Program-made: the position numbers and the translations under genes
Shown: positions 12,560-24,480 of the stretch, in pieces
Layout of the letters: each line of letters opens with the position of its first letter
How positions within the stretch are numbered: position 1 is the first letter of the stretch
DNA from: Sepiola atlantica
Taxonomy: Eukaryota > Mollusca > Cephalopoda > Sepiida > Sepiolidae
Direction of reading: 5' to 3'
DNA: 64,000 nt
NCBI GenBank assembly: GCA_963556195.1
Contig: OY744519.1
Location: 108,594,532 to 108,658,531 of the forward strand
Notes under the pieces: generated by a model
The model's input: only the letters and a program-made list of their open reading frames with translations
Told to the model about the DNA's origin: nothing
Database searches by the model: none

Positions 12560-13180
12560 TTGTTAACTTATAAAAAAACAAGTAATTGCATCTTGAATTT
12601 CTAAGGAGTAGATAGAGAGATGACTAGTGAATCTATTTGTCTATGGAGTGAGGAAGGATTATTTCCTTTACTTAAACATTTACTACATCACTATACAGAA
12701 ATATCTTATCTAACTACATGACAAACATAACCATTAGATATCCGAATGGGGAGGAAATGGGATATACTTTACCCATTAGAAGGGTCAATAAGGTAAGGGT
12801 AGGAAGGGTATCAACTGGAAAGAAGGGAAAAGGAGAAATAAAGAATGACCATATAATGGTTCTAAACGAACATTGGCATAGAATAGTGTAATTTTACCAT
12901 CATAAAAATGAACATGTTGGCCATGACAGTAAAAAATGACTTTCTCCGTGAAATTTTATAATTTACGTTGGTTGAGGTCATCTTTGACTGAGTCGTTCCA
13001 AGTCTTTCTTTGCTTGCTTTTTCTGTGCTTATCCTCAATTGAGATGTGTATACATCTGTTTATCCAACCACCATATATGGTTCCAACACAGAGCTGACTC
13101 CGGTCTGGGCAGCTTCAGCTTCAATAGAAGGGTCAGAACTAATTTTGTTATCCAGATGCACACCACAAATCCACCGAACA
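12560..13180. other. Non-coding, unassigned
   Basis: No supportable gene. Around 12740-12890 a short open stretch (plus strand) could be further retroelement remains, but I do not recognise it. Confidence 0.4.
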
Positions 13181-13335
13181 ATAAAAACCAGAAAGACTGA
13201 GTTAGGACTTGAGAGAAAGAGGAATAAGTAAAGACCTGGCCAGAGATAGGTTAGTTTGGAAGTCAATTTCTACAAACCGTCCAACACATGCCAGCATGTA
13301 AAACAGACATTAAACCGATGAGGATGATAATATCA
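13180..13335 (+). mobile_element. 3' end fragment of a LINE (same family as 56160-57060)
   Basis: It shares with 56960-57050 the order AAAGACCT, GGTTNGTTTGGAAGTCA, CATGCCAG.ATGTAA.ACAGA and TTAAACCGA, ending in a GATGAT-type simple tail. Only the extreme 3' end is present, as expected from 5' truncation during target-primed reverse transcription. Confidence 0.65.
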
Positions 13336-13890
13336 TAGCATTATACTGTTGTCCAACATTTTTTTACAAATGGAAAAAAAATTTTTTTTAAATGTTCTTA
13401 TTTGCATTTTTATTACCTATACAGCCTTATCTTCAGTGTGTATAATATGTATAGAGTTATTTCCCTTTGCGTTTTGTTTGTGTTTTAATCGGTTATATAA
13501 AAATATAACATGACAAAATGCTTGTACCAAAAACATTAAATAGAATGGTATTATGCAATAATAAGTTGTATTGAAATAGTGCCGAGTAGTAATTTTTAGG
13601 ATCCTTCAGAAGTTTATGTTAATCATAAACATATCAGTTGACAATCTGTGTTTTTTTTTGCATCACCAAAAAATAGAGATGAATAGTCACCAGCATTTTC
13701 AAGCTTAACATTTTAACCAATTTAAAAATAATTAAATACCTGCTTTAATCAATAAAACATAGCTTTCTCTGCTAGATAAAAATGTAAAGTTAATCACAAT
13801 TAAAAGAAAAAAATAATATTTTTCCATCTTTAATGAATAAAAGTTAGCTTACATCATTAGATAAAAGGGCAGCCAAGAGTGAGACAAAGA
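13336..13890. other. AT-rich non-coding stretch
   Basis: No gene or recognised element. It contains poly-A/T tracts. A short block around 13800-13860 (AATAAAAGTTAGCTTACATC-like) recurs near 16350-16400, flanking the LINE at 13890-16300. This suggests the LINE inserted into, or duplicated, a local repeat. Confidence 0.5.
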
Positions 13891-16300
13891 AATCCATGGC
13901 ATCCGTCAAAGCAAAGAATTACAGTGAGATCTATGTGAACTTGGACACACGCAAAGGCAAATGTGATCTTTATCGTCTCCTAAAACTTCGCCAGCAGAAA
14001 TCTCAGGATATCAAACAATTTTTGGGCATAAATGACGAGCGTGGAAGGCTGATCGTTGACAAGAACAAAGTCGTAGACCACTGGCATCAGTATTTCGAGA
14101 AAATCCTGACAGGAGATTTCCCAAGAGCCAATGTCCACTGCCAACCCTATCCAGGGTGGTGTATACCCGATCACAGCTGCTGAAGTCTATTTTGTGTTGC
14201 GAGCAATGCGGCAAGGCAACTGGTCCTGACGACATCGTGACTGAGGTGTGGTGGTCCCAACTTTGGGACCCGTTTGCGGGACTGGCGCAGCTGTTCAATC
14301 AAATGATTGCAGAAAATAAGGTCTCGGTTGATTGGAACCGCAGTGTCAATCTTTAAGAGGAAAGGGAGTTCCGCTGCATGCAGCAACTATAGGCCAATTC
14401 GACTTCTTTCGCATACAATAAATATTTTTTAGCAAATCGTTGACCATAGATTACGTGAAATTGTCACAATTACACAAAATGAATGCAGTTTTGTTAAGTG
14501 CAGCACAACATATGCCATCCATGCTGCACGTCTCCTCATGGAGAATCATGCTGAGAAGTCGAAACCGCTGCATATTGTCTTCCTCGGCTTGGAAAAGGTC
14601 TTTGACTGCGTGCCACACGATGTGATCTGGTACGTGCTGCGAAACCATAGTTTCCCGGAGGAGCTGGTTAGCTAGGTCAGACTACTCTACGACTCATCAG
14701 AAAATTTGGTGCAAACCGCCGCTGTTATGTCTAAGGAGTTCCCATCATAGTTGGAGTGCACCAAGGCTTGGCCCTCTTCCCACTGCTCTTCATTCTTGTC
14801 ATGGACGCCATCACTAAGGACCTGCACTGGCCCGTACCCTGGGCACTCTTATATGAAGATGGTGTTCTGCTCGCCTCAAAGTGTAAATCTGACCTGAAAC
14901 AACAAGTCCAGTCCTGACAGAATGAGCTGGCGCAGTTTGGTCTGCATCTGAACATCAAAAAGACAGAATATTTTGCAAGACCATATGCCGGTCCCCGACG
15001 ATCGCCGACCCCAACGTTCGTGTGCCATGGTTTTCTGTTCGTCTTCATCTCTCATTCTGGCCATGTCATCTCTTGCATTTGCGAGTGCCGAGGTAGCGTA
15101 CACTGGTTTACAAATATACAAAAACAAAAGCAATACAGACTCAAGAGAAAACACAAACTCCGATACATAATGTATAAGTCAGTTGTGCTCTGGGGGTGTG
15201 CGTGTGTGACACCGTCGCGGTAAAGGGCCCCAAAACTCTAGCGTTCACATCTTAATTAAGTTCTAGTGTATCAGCTAGGACTCAACTGAGATAATTTGTC
15301 TGTCGAGGCCATCATTGTCGTTCACTTGTCAGCTCATCATCTGCTTGTATACTCCGATCTGCTCTCGCCTGACTTTGACTCCAATCTAATCCGATCTGTT
15401 GAGCTCTGACTGCTAAATATACTTAGTTTTCACCGGAAGTCCTAAACGTCCGGTCTTTGTCTCAGTCACACCCAGCTGATCAGCAGAAATCACTTGTTTT
15501 TTCAACCACTCTCAGCTGTCCACCCGGAAACCATTAAACAATCTGTCAGGTGCCACCTGTCTGGAGAAGTCAAAAGATTTTGGTGGCTTCCCCACTCATC
15601 ACACTTCCGATTGCTTTTCTATTTTGTGAATCATTTCCTCCACATTCTTCGGGGTCATGGCTCTTGAAGGTTGGGGGGGGGGGGGGCAGTCCATAGTATC
15701 ACAATTAAACAACCGATAAAAACGAACACGTCACCATTCAAGTTGACAGACAAGATCTTCCATGAATGCATGCCTTCAAATATCTCGGTTCGACACTCAG
15801 CGATGACAGCAACATCTTCAGCAAAGTTTTTGTGTGCATCAATTCAGCATGGATCAAATGGCGCACCAACACTGGCATCCTCTGTAACTGCAAAATCAGC
15901 AACCATCTAAAGTCAAAGATTTACCGAACTGTTGTGAGACCGGTTGCTTTGTACAGTTCCGAGTGTTTATCGACAATGAGGAAGACGGAGCGAAAATTTG
16001 CCGTCATGGAAACCAAAATGCTCTGCTTGATGTCTGGAATTACACTGCTCAACCATGTTATGGCATCGCACCAATTGAGGGCAAGATGAAGGAATGGCGG
16101 CTTAAATGGCTTAAGTATATGCTGAGGGCGAATAATGACATTGTCACAAAACTTGCCTTTGCATTAGAAGTCGCCGGGAAGCGACCAATAGACACCCTGC
16201 ACAAACATTTCTATAAAACCGGCCTTCACTCGGACCAAACCTTTGATCTGTCAAGTGGAGACAAAAATCCATCATTGTGGACTCTGCCGTAGCTTGGGAT
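13890..16300 (+). pseudogene. Non-LTR retrotransposon reverse transcriptase, decayed
   Basis: Segments in different frames follow the usual order of a LINE ORF2. There is a linker (13896-14183), the RT N-terminal motif GKATGPDDI (about 14213), the palm motif A region LEKVFDCVPHD (about 14590), the motif B-like GVHQG (about 14753) and a mutated YADD (LLYEDG, about 14850). A C-terminal block (FKYLGSTLSDDSN) runs through 15770-16290. The 15100-15700 part does not fit the protein and is probably a nested insertion. Stops and shifts make it non-functional. The clade (RTE/CR1-like) is uncertain. Confidence 0.8.
15100..15700. mobile_element. Probable insertion inside the LINE
   Basis: The LINE protein order stops near 15000-15100 and resumes near 15766. 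Between them is unrelated sequence ending in a 14-G run at about 15675-15688. I see no coding content or clear termini, so the kind of insert is unknown. Confidence 0.35.
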
Positions 16301-17985
16301 TAACGCATAAGAAAAAGAAGAAAAGAAAAAATTCATATTTTTTTTATCTTTAATGCATAAAAGTTTGTTTACATCGTTAGATAAAAATATTAAAATTAAT
16401 CACAATTAAAAGCAAAAATTTATATTTTTCCACGCAAACCAGTTTTAAGAGAAAGAGTAATTCTAATGTTCAATTGTTTGTTTACTTCATTTTTTTATTT
16501 TCATTTTTTGCCATGATTGCTGACTTTGTAAGCAAAATTATCTTTTATTTTACTAATGAGTCACGACGAGGATAAGGGTTAATGAGATGTAATGATTGTC
16601 AGTTGAAAGATGAAAAACCTTATGAGAAAATTGGGAAAGATTTATGGGATGGATCAAGTTTGAATACTTATGGGGATTGTTTTTAAACGACCATGCTGTA
16701 ATCCGTAGGGAAGCAGTCCCGTGGTAATGTGTTCCATAGACAGGAAGCCTTTGTAACAAAAATTCTCTTTGTGGAAATCTCGCCTGATACTAGGCATTCA
16801 GAGGAAGAAAAGTTTCTTTTCATTGTGGTAGAAAATGAGTTCTCGCTGTAAATGTCTTAAAAAGAGGAACCAGAGACTGAGTTTAAAAATCTCCTCCAAA
16901 TAAATAAATCTAAATCGCAGATATTTACTCAACAACATTGTTTCATTTAATTATTAATTAAAAAAATTTCATTAAAGAAATTACCGTTTATCTTTAAATT
17001 AAAAAAAAATACATATATTCTATGTGACATACAGAGAATCGAATGTTCATGCTGTGATGTCTAAATAAAAGGTGTGTATAATCATTTGTATGCATGTGGC
17101 TCCATGCAGAACTTCCGGTAAAAATAATAAATACAAATGTTTATATTTTGTCCCATTCAAAAGCTTCCTTGCTTGAATATGTGGTTATGTTTTTGCAAGT
17201 CGGTGTGAATTGGACAAAACTATCAAAAGGTAACAAAATCCAGAAATTACTCAGTAGGAATTTGACAGTCCGACATCAAACAGTCTTTTACCTTTGCACT
17301 CCCAATTTCACCTACTCATCCACCATCTTTGGAAGAACACTCACTTGTCACCACACCTCAGAATTTAACCATCGCTAGACACAACACTCACTCTTTACTT
17401 CCAAACCTACTCACCAACCCAGATTTCAGATAACATTTCAGTATCGATTATTCCTTCCTTTTCCTCTTTTTTGATCATTCCTTAAATATGAACGCTTTTG
17501 ACAGTTTTTAAGCTTTTCACACATACTTGCCACTAACATTTACAGTTACAATTTATTGTACCAAAAAATAATGAACAAACTTGGCCTATGCAAGAGATTC
17601 TACACCAAACATCTTTCCTACTTGTTTCTAAGTTTATATATTAATTCTGTATGTTTTAATTTATATAAAACCTTTGTGTATTTTATATCTATCTTTTTGT
17701 ATTCTCTTCTTGCTTCTGTATTTAGAAACATCTACATCTGTATAAGGCCTATGTAAACGTGCACAGTGATACGTGTTTAGTGGGATGTATAGATTCATAC
17801 TACAGATGGCAGGTCTACAATTGAAAAATATTTAGCTATGGGAAAGAACCACACAAGTCGGCTGACTCTTTAAAATAATAATGTCTTCTTGAATACAAGG
17901 TTCCATGCTGTGATTGTGAGCTACTTGAGATTTCTCAAAAGTTATGATCATCCCAGATTGTGCCCCCCCCCCCCGGTCATTAAGT
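16300..17985. other. Non-coding, unassigned
   Basis: AT-rich sequence with no recognisable gene. A C-run occurs at about 17961-17974. The open frames here are short and have no family motifs. Confidence 0.5.
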
Positions 17986-17989
17986 TTTT

Positions 17990-18423
17990 ATGTCCAGTGA
18001 TAAAATGGCCTATGATTTTCGAGTAGCTGGCTGTGTAGTCTCTATCACAAATGACACCAATATCTATATACATTCCAGCAGGAGAAGCAGAGGAGGTCAG
18101 TTGGGTTTCTGTGAATCTCTGAGACAGATTGGCCTTAAGGTAATGAACTATTTATGTTTGGTTAGAAGTTATGTTTGTCTTGATTTTCAAGTCTGTTGTC
18201 TGGTAGAGAAATCAAATATAAGTTCTCAAAATAAACTATCGTTGCTGCTTTAAACTAGAGTTGTGGTTGTGTTTGGAAGGAAAATCCTTTTGTTACAGCA
18301 GTGACCGAGACCACATGATTGACACTACGACAAGTGTCGAAATCAAGCACCGAATTCAAATGAAGACAACGCGCAGACGATCACAGCCTGTGCAGTGAAC
18401 ACACACACAGACACAGGTTCACA
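17990..18423 (+). mobile_element. LTR (or LTR end) of the gypsy-like family
   Basis: The right half shares a long ordered match with 30780-31033: GTAGAGAAA.CAAATATA, CAAAATAAA, GGAAAATCCTTTTGTTACA and CAGTGAACACACA, ending at GTTCACA. The AATAAA would serve as the retroelement poly(A) signal. The left limit is not fixed. It probably begins the element that holds the RNase H and envelope remains. Confidence 0.5.
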
Positions 18424-18959
18424 CTTACACATGTTACGAGATTACCCCCAAAGAGTTAGAAAAAGTGCTAATAGTGCTAATTATAATTGTAAACCTACAG
18501 TAAGCTGCATGATTTCATTGAGCATGCGATTGGCAGACATTACAAGTGATATATGTTCGGCCAAAAGAAGGGGGAGATGCACAGAGGAATTTGAGATTTT
18601 GTATTTTGGGTCACACAGAATCTTATTTCGTAAATGAAATAAGTGCCTCATAAAAACGGAGCCATGCTGAGACCAAAAAGTAATGTTCATAGATGGACTC
18701 TATGATAAGCCTCCTTGAGTAGATTGTCTGGCAGTTATCTCTAGTGGATATCTGTAGCGGTCAACCTTTGGGTGGTCGAATGGTGACCAGTGAGAAATAC
18801 TGGAATCTAAGATTTCCGGTCAGGAGAAAAGGATTCCTGGAGATGAGAAGGGAAAGAGGGAGACCTGGCCTTCTAGGCATGACAATCAGTTGAGAGGGCT
18901 CGTTATCAGTTGGAGCTGGGTGCCTCTCCAGGCAAGATGGGCCCATTAAGGCTCTTAGC

Positions 18960-19224
18960 TAAAGGATTGTGCTGATTGGACTTATCTTTTTTGGTCGGGC
19001 AAAAATGTCATTTTGCAAGTCTGCTGTTCAACCTGGGGAACACGAGTTTCATTTGTAACCTTCAACAGATAAACACGTTACTTGTTTATAAACTGGATTT
19101 GTGGCCTTACGTGGAATGAGAATTCTTTGTTGCAGCACTGACTGAGTCAAACAACTTTGGATCTGTGCAACATGTGGGACAATCACGGACAGTGCAGTGA
19201 ACGCACTCATGCAGGTTCACATAA
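18960..19224 (+). mobile_element. Second, more diverged LTR end of the same family
   Basis: It repeats the order AACTGGA, AATTCTTTGTTGCA, ACTGA.TCA, AATCACG and CAGTGCAGTGAACGCAC, ending GGTTCACA as in 18423 and 31033. It is more diverged than the other two, so probably older or a solo LTR. An (ATA)n-like tract follows. Confidence 0.45.
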
Positions 19225-20388
19225 TAATTATAATAATAATGATAATTCATAATAGATATTACAATGATGAGCTGGGATTACACAAGTTGGCTGATAGAAT
19301 GTAGGTTAAGATTGGAATGTGATTCTGAATGTGCTTTTGGAATTTAAGGCTGAATGTGTTTTGACATATTGTGAGTGGTCGGTTGAATTGAAAAGTAAAT
19401 ATTTGAGGGAATTCATAGAAACAATAACAATTGTGATAAATACTATCGGGAATCGCAAATGGTCAAAGAAGGATTGTCACAGAGTCACGAGGACGTCCTG
19501 TGATGGGGCCAGCAAAACATCCACGGTACATAAAGAAACTAGTGTGAGAGTAAGATAATGTTGACATTATATCAACGATGCAATGAAATCAATGAAAAAT
19601 TATTTTTTATGTTTTCGAGTCCTCATTTTTTAACCAACTTGCGGTAGAAGATGCTTTGGAAATGCTAGGAGAATTCATCAACTGAAGAAAGTCAAGTAAG
19701 TGTTTCTTTTCAGTCTCATGTAATCTGGCATTTTCAACATAAATATCGACTCCGTGACATATAATTATGAGAAGCAATGTAAACCTAACCATTTTTGAGG
19801 AACTTTACAGACTCTCGCATGTGGTCCCCATGCAAATTACAATGGATAAATATGTTACAAACCCGAATGCTTTCATCTTTTGAATACGCCACATTTGGTC
19901 ATCCCTTCCTCAACTAGTGACTCCCACACCCTCGAGTTATTTTAATTTCCAAAGACAAAATGTTAGTGACTATTGATTCACAGTAAGCCTCCTTTCGTAA
20001 ATATAAATGACAAAAACCAAAAAGAAAAATGTTTAAATTTTTTAATTTTAACATATTTACAACTTCAAAAGAGATAATCTATATATGTAAAAGTTAATGT
20101 GTATTAAATAAATCGATATGTTAACAGAACATTCAAATAAGTTTCAATAAGGGTTAACTTTTTCATTGAATCTAAAAACACCATTGAAATTTTTCTTTGA
20201 TTCCATCTGGGGTAATTAGGGCAATTATAGGTTAGGTTAATGAAATACTGAAATATATTAGAACGTAAAGAAATGAAATTATTTTTTTTTAAATAGATTT
20301 TCTTTATTCCATAAAACAAAAATGAAATTAAAGAATATCTCAGTGAAGAATGTATTTAAAAAAGGTTTAGACATTTAAATAATTATGT

Positions 20389-20747
20389 ACTGACGCAAGT
20401 GATGCCTACATAGGGACGTGTTTAACCAAACACTGTTCAAAGCAAGATGGATTGGAGGGCATGAAGGAAAAAATCCCAACATATTTCCTACTCATAAGAT
20501 GGCAATTATTGAGAAAGAGGCCTATGTGATAGTACATGCCCTTCTGAAACTGCATTATTATCTTGATGGGACGGAATTTGTGATTAAAACAGATCACAAA
20601 CCGTTACAGTATTTGTCGGAGACCAATTGGACGAACAAAATGCTACAACAATCAGTGCTAAGGGAAAATCAAGTGATAATAGAAAGAACAAGTTGTTTTC
20701 TTTTCTTGATATTTTGGGAGATTGGAAATCCCCAAATGAAGCGATGA
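20389..20747 (+). pseudogene. Ty3/gypsy-type RNase H fragment
   Basis: The fragment opens with TDASDAYIG (first catalytic Asp region). A frameshift follows, then IEKEAYVIVHALLKLHYYL (catalytic Glu region) and TDHKPLQYL (catalytic Asp region), the standard order in the gypsy RNase H that follows reverse transcriptase. The N-terminal RT is not visible upstream. Disabled by a frameshift and a premature end. Confidence 0.8.
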
Positions 20748-20749
20748 CA

Positions 20750-22670
20750 TTCGTTACGAGCCACCTGGTTTTCGTATGTCGCAAGACAATAGGTTTTTGT
20801 TGACGAGATAATGTCGAATTGTGATAATATTGTTAGATTGAAAGAGATTAAAATGAGAATGGTTTGTTTTCTTAGATTATGAAAATGAAAAAGGAATTTA
20901 CAAAAAGTGTTTGACACGAGAAGAGACCAGTGAACATTGATAAGAGAGGGAAAGGCTGTTTTCTTTGCCTCAAGATTTGAGATATGAAGAGGCGAAGGTC
21001 AGAAATGAGTGAACCGCCAGATGTTCACTGAATCACGAACAGAGAAAGTTATTTACATTCTTTGCATTGAATGGACGTTGGAATGTTGAGATAGCATGTG
21101 CCCATAAATCAAAACCTTTACAAGAGATAACAATTAAACTGTTTTTACTGGGACCGCATGCATCGCCAGGCCTGACATAGCCGTGTGGGGCGGTGGGGGA
21201 GGTGGGGTGTCTGCTAAATTACATTTCCACGTCTTTATCATTAATATAAATTCATATATTTTTCTTCTATGAATAAGTTTCGAGGGGGGAGGAATCCCCC
21301 CCCCCCACATTGAGAGATAGAAACAGATAACGAAGAAGGAAAGAATATGGCATGGCAGAATCCTTTTGACCACTCAGAGCCGAGAGAGCAGATTCCCATG
21401 AGTGAAAATTACCAATATGGAAAGAAATAATGAGAAAATATTTTTTTTATTACTGAATTAATTCTATTAGGACAATGAGTGGAATCACGCCCAGTCTCAA
21501 ATCATCTGGATCTCAATATAAGCGAGCAAAAATTGAGATTGGAGGACTCACTTTGGCTCGCCCACCGAATCCACATCGTTGAGAGACGGATCCCAGATTT
21601 AGGGTTGATATCGTCCAACAAAAACCGCCCAAAAACTTGTTAAGATTTGTCAGTCTGAAACACTGAAGTAGAAGATAGAAGTGGGAAAATACACTAGTTT
21701 AAGCTGAACGACTTTCTACTCAAATAATTATTCTTATACAAAAACCAACCAACGGATTTGTTAATTACTTTTCTTTCATTGTTCTGCTTTGAAATTACCC
21801 TTTGCTCCTCAGTGGTACCAAGTTACTGACCAGTGCCGGACAGTTGCCCTCTGATCTTTTTATCACAATATGAGAGAACAATGATTGCTGATCAAGGACC
21901 CTTCAGTCTTCATCAGTACAGCAACTTTTCCCGAGCTATGCCAGGTGACCAACCGAACTCAAAAACGACCAAATTGGTGACGTTACATTAGTACACAGCT
22001 GGGGTACAGTCTATTTTGGGGGGGAGGTTACAAATGATACTCGTTTTCTAAACAATAGACTTGCAGCTGAAAGACTTTTGCCTGACCAAATCAAAACATA
22101 AGTCCAATGAACATAATCCTTAGCTCCTCCCCTACCCATAGGCTGGAATATATGTCATTTTGACCGGAAATCTTAGATTCCAGTCTGTCATCCCCATTCG
22201 ACCACCCAGAAGTTGTTTACTCGAGATATCCACTCGAGGTAACGGCTAAACAATGTGCACTCAAAAGGACTTATCTGTAGACCATCTAGGAACATTACTT
22301 TTCTCAAGTAGGTTGATCTTAACATGATTCCTCGTTTAATTGGTCACTTGTTTTATTTCAAACAAAAAACAATTTCCATGTGACCTAACTCACAATCAGA
22401 GATATTTTCTAATTTCTTCTGTGTCCCTGCTCCTTCTTTGCCGAACATCTCTCACTAAAAACATGCAACTTACTAAACATGTCGCCTATTGCATGTTTTC
22501 ATCGTACGTACGATTTGGGAGAGTGCACAGTCCCAACAGTGCGTGAGCATTGGGCTCAATGGATAGTTTCCATCATTGTCTTGAGAATGGAGAAGAGATG
22601 GGGTTCAAGTAGGGGGGATGCATAGGATCCTGCGGAAGCCCTCTGACTCAGTCGCTCTCCGGTTATCTAT
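20750..22670. other. Probable retroelement interior, unassigned
   Basis: It lies between RNase H and envelope-like remains on the same strand, where integrase would be expected, but no integrase motif is legible. C and G runs occur near 21296 and 22020. The right arm of the 18.7/22.3 kb inverted pair is here. Confidence 0.4.
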
Positions 22671-22675
22671 GCAAG

Positions 22676-24480
22676 ATGCCTTGTTTGAGAGCACTAGTGT
22701 TCTTCCTGATTATAGTCACTGCTGAAGCATGGAAACAAGTAAAAAACACCCTTTTCAAAAAAGACCAATGAGGTGACGATGACAGTCTAAATGGGTGATC
22801 ACCTTTATAATTGACCTAAAACCATATGAGATATTGCTGAAGAAACTGGGGGAGGAGATCAACCTAGCCCAAAGCACAGGTGGGAAAGTGGCAGATGGGT
22901 ACTTACGTTCTAGACATGAAAGCTGTTTGTGGCTTCTGTTCATACGCAGACAAGAAAGGTTGATTAAAGAATGCAAGAAGATGAGCGAGTATTTTAGGGA
23001 AATACAGTGAGTAAAGAGAGAAAAACAAGCAGTACTACCGATCGTTGGCAAGGCACTGAACATACTTTTCGGGACAGTATCCGGAGAGGATCTACAAGTA
23101 ATTGGAGGCAAATTAAATACATTGTAGGATAATCAGAGAAGATTGACCCAAGTCGCTAAGGAGAGTATCAATTCTAAATATAACTAGAGTAGATTTGACT
23201 AAGAACAAAGGATCAACTGGATGACTAGGACAATACAGGGTTTGGGGAGAGAATTACGAAACCTGATAAATGTAGTGGAAATACAACTTAGGGAGTTAGG
23301 GGCATTCGTTAAGCAATATCTCCAGTTATCAGCCATCAATGACCGATTGTATCAAACTTCACAGTCATTGCTGTTGTTTTTGGAACATATGCGGGCCCAA
23401 CTCGACATGCCATACCCGAGGAATCTGTTTCCAAACATAGTGACGCCAGAACATTTTAGAGATCTGCTACTTAAAATTCAGATCGAATTGCCTTACTAAC
23501 TGAGGCTACCGGCTGATCCAGTAGGCAGGCTATAGCACTATAGCTCTCTGGGATGCATAACTGTGATGGATGAAGATAGACTATTGGTGTTGGTTTCGTT
23601 ACCCCTGTTTAACAGAGAGATCACTTTCAAAGTTTTCAAAATAATAAACCTACCCATTCCATATCCTGGTACCAATAATAAAAGGGGTGTAGTGGCTAGA
23701 TATAAATTGGAAACTGGGGATGTCACCTTCAAAAAGACAGGAGATGTAGGATGGATGTACTGAGCGCATGCCCTTCCAGGAGTCCCATTTACGTGACTAG
23801 TGACTATATGTTACGTGTGGTAGGTTATTTAAGGGAGATGAAGAGGCAATAAAGATAAACTGCCAGGTGGAAGTGATGACTAATGAAATACAGTATGGGT
23901 ATCAGATGAGATATGGGCAATAGCACCAGAACAGGACATAACTTTATCCAAAGTGTTCAATGGGAAACAGTCAGGTAGGATAAGGGTTGAACCATCCTTA
24001 GTCTGCTGGTTCAGCCTTGGGAGAGACCTATCACTATTACTGTATTATCGAGCAATGGAAAGATATGAGACTCAAGACTTTTTTTTTGTTTCTGGTAAGC
24101 ATATCAACGAATAATTGGACCGCTCAAGATAGAAACCATTAATTACAGAGTTACCTGAAACTAAAACCATTGAGATTCCCAAACTGTTAGGTCCAAATTG
24201 GAAGGCTAAACTGCAGCAATTAGTGGTGGACAAACTTCGAACTGTATGAGCAAGAAAACCCGATCAGTGATGGATTGAGGATAGGCTCAATGGTGGGGTT
24301 CTCTCTGACTCGAATCATGGTGATTATAATCGTAATAGCCTTAGTGGTAATGGGGGTTAGATTTAAGAAAAGAAGGCGCCAAAACCAAATAAAAGGAATC
24401 CTGGTGGGCATGGTCGCAGAGAAGAGGAGCTAAAAAGACGAACTAGGGACCAGCTGGTGAGATATCTGCTGATCTGCCCA
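22676..24480 (+). pseudogene. Envelope-like gene of an LTR retroelement (errantivirus/F-protein type), broken
   Basis: The segment starts with an ATG and a signal-peptide-like hydrophobic core (LVFFLIIVTA, about 22697). It continues in shifting frames with helix-rich, possibly coiled-coil blocks (22795-23010, 23221-23499). After a basic stretch near 23017 comes a block with LNILFGT, which resembles the fusion-peptide region of baculovirus F proteins and insect errantivirus envelopes. Near 24300-24360 is a strongly hydrophobic membrane segment followed at once by FKKRRR, a stop-transfer and short tail. Several in-frame stops and shifts make it non-functional. Assignment rests on layout and short motifs. 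It might be cargo of the element whose RNase H lies at 20.4 kb. Confidence 0.6.

Larger units (their letters stand above)
18680..22310. repeat. Inverted pair of a dispersed repeat (18680-18830 and 22150-22310)
   Basis: The left arm contains GGAATCTAAGATTTCCGGTCA and nearby GGTGGTCGAATGG; the right arm at 22160-22210 carries both as reverse complements, followed by the mirrored GATATCCACT block. The arms are about 150 bases and 3.3 kb apart. They may be inverted LTR or SINE copies. Confidence 0.6.

Noticed and set aside
22676..24480. Working host membrane protein instead of envelope remains
   Set aside because: Several in-frame stops and frame changes, retroelement context on both sides, and no GT/AG pattern that would join the blocks.
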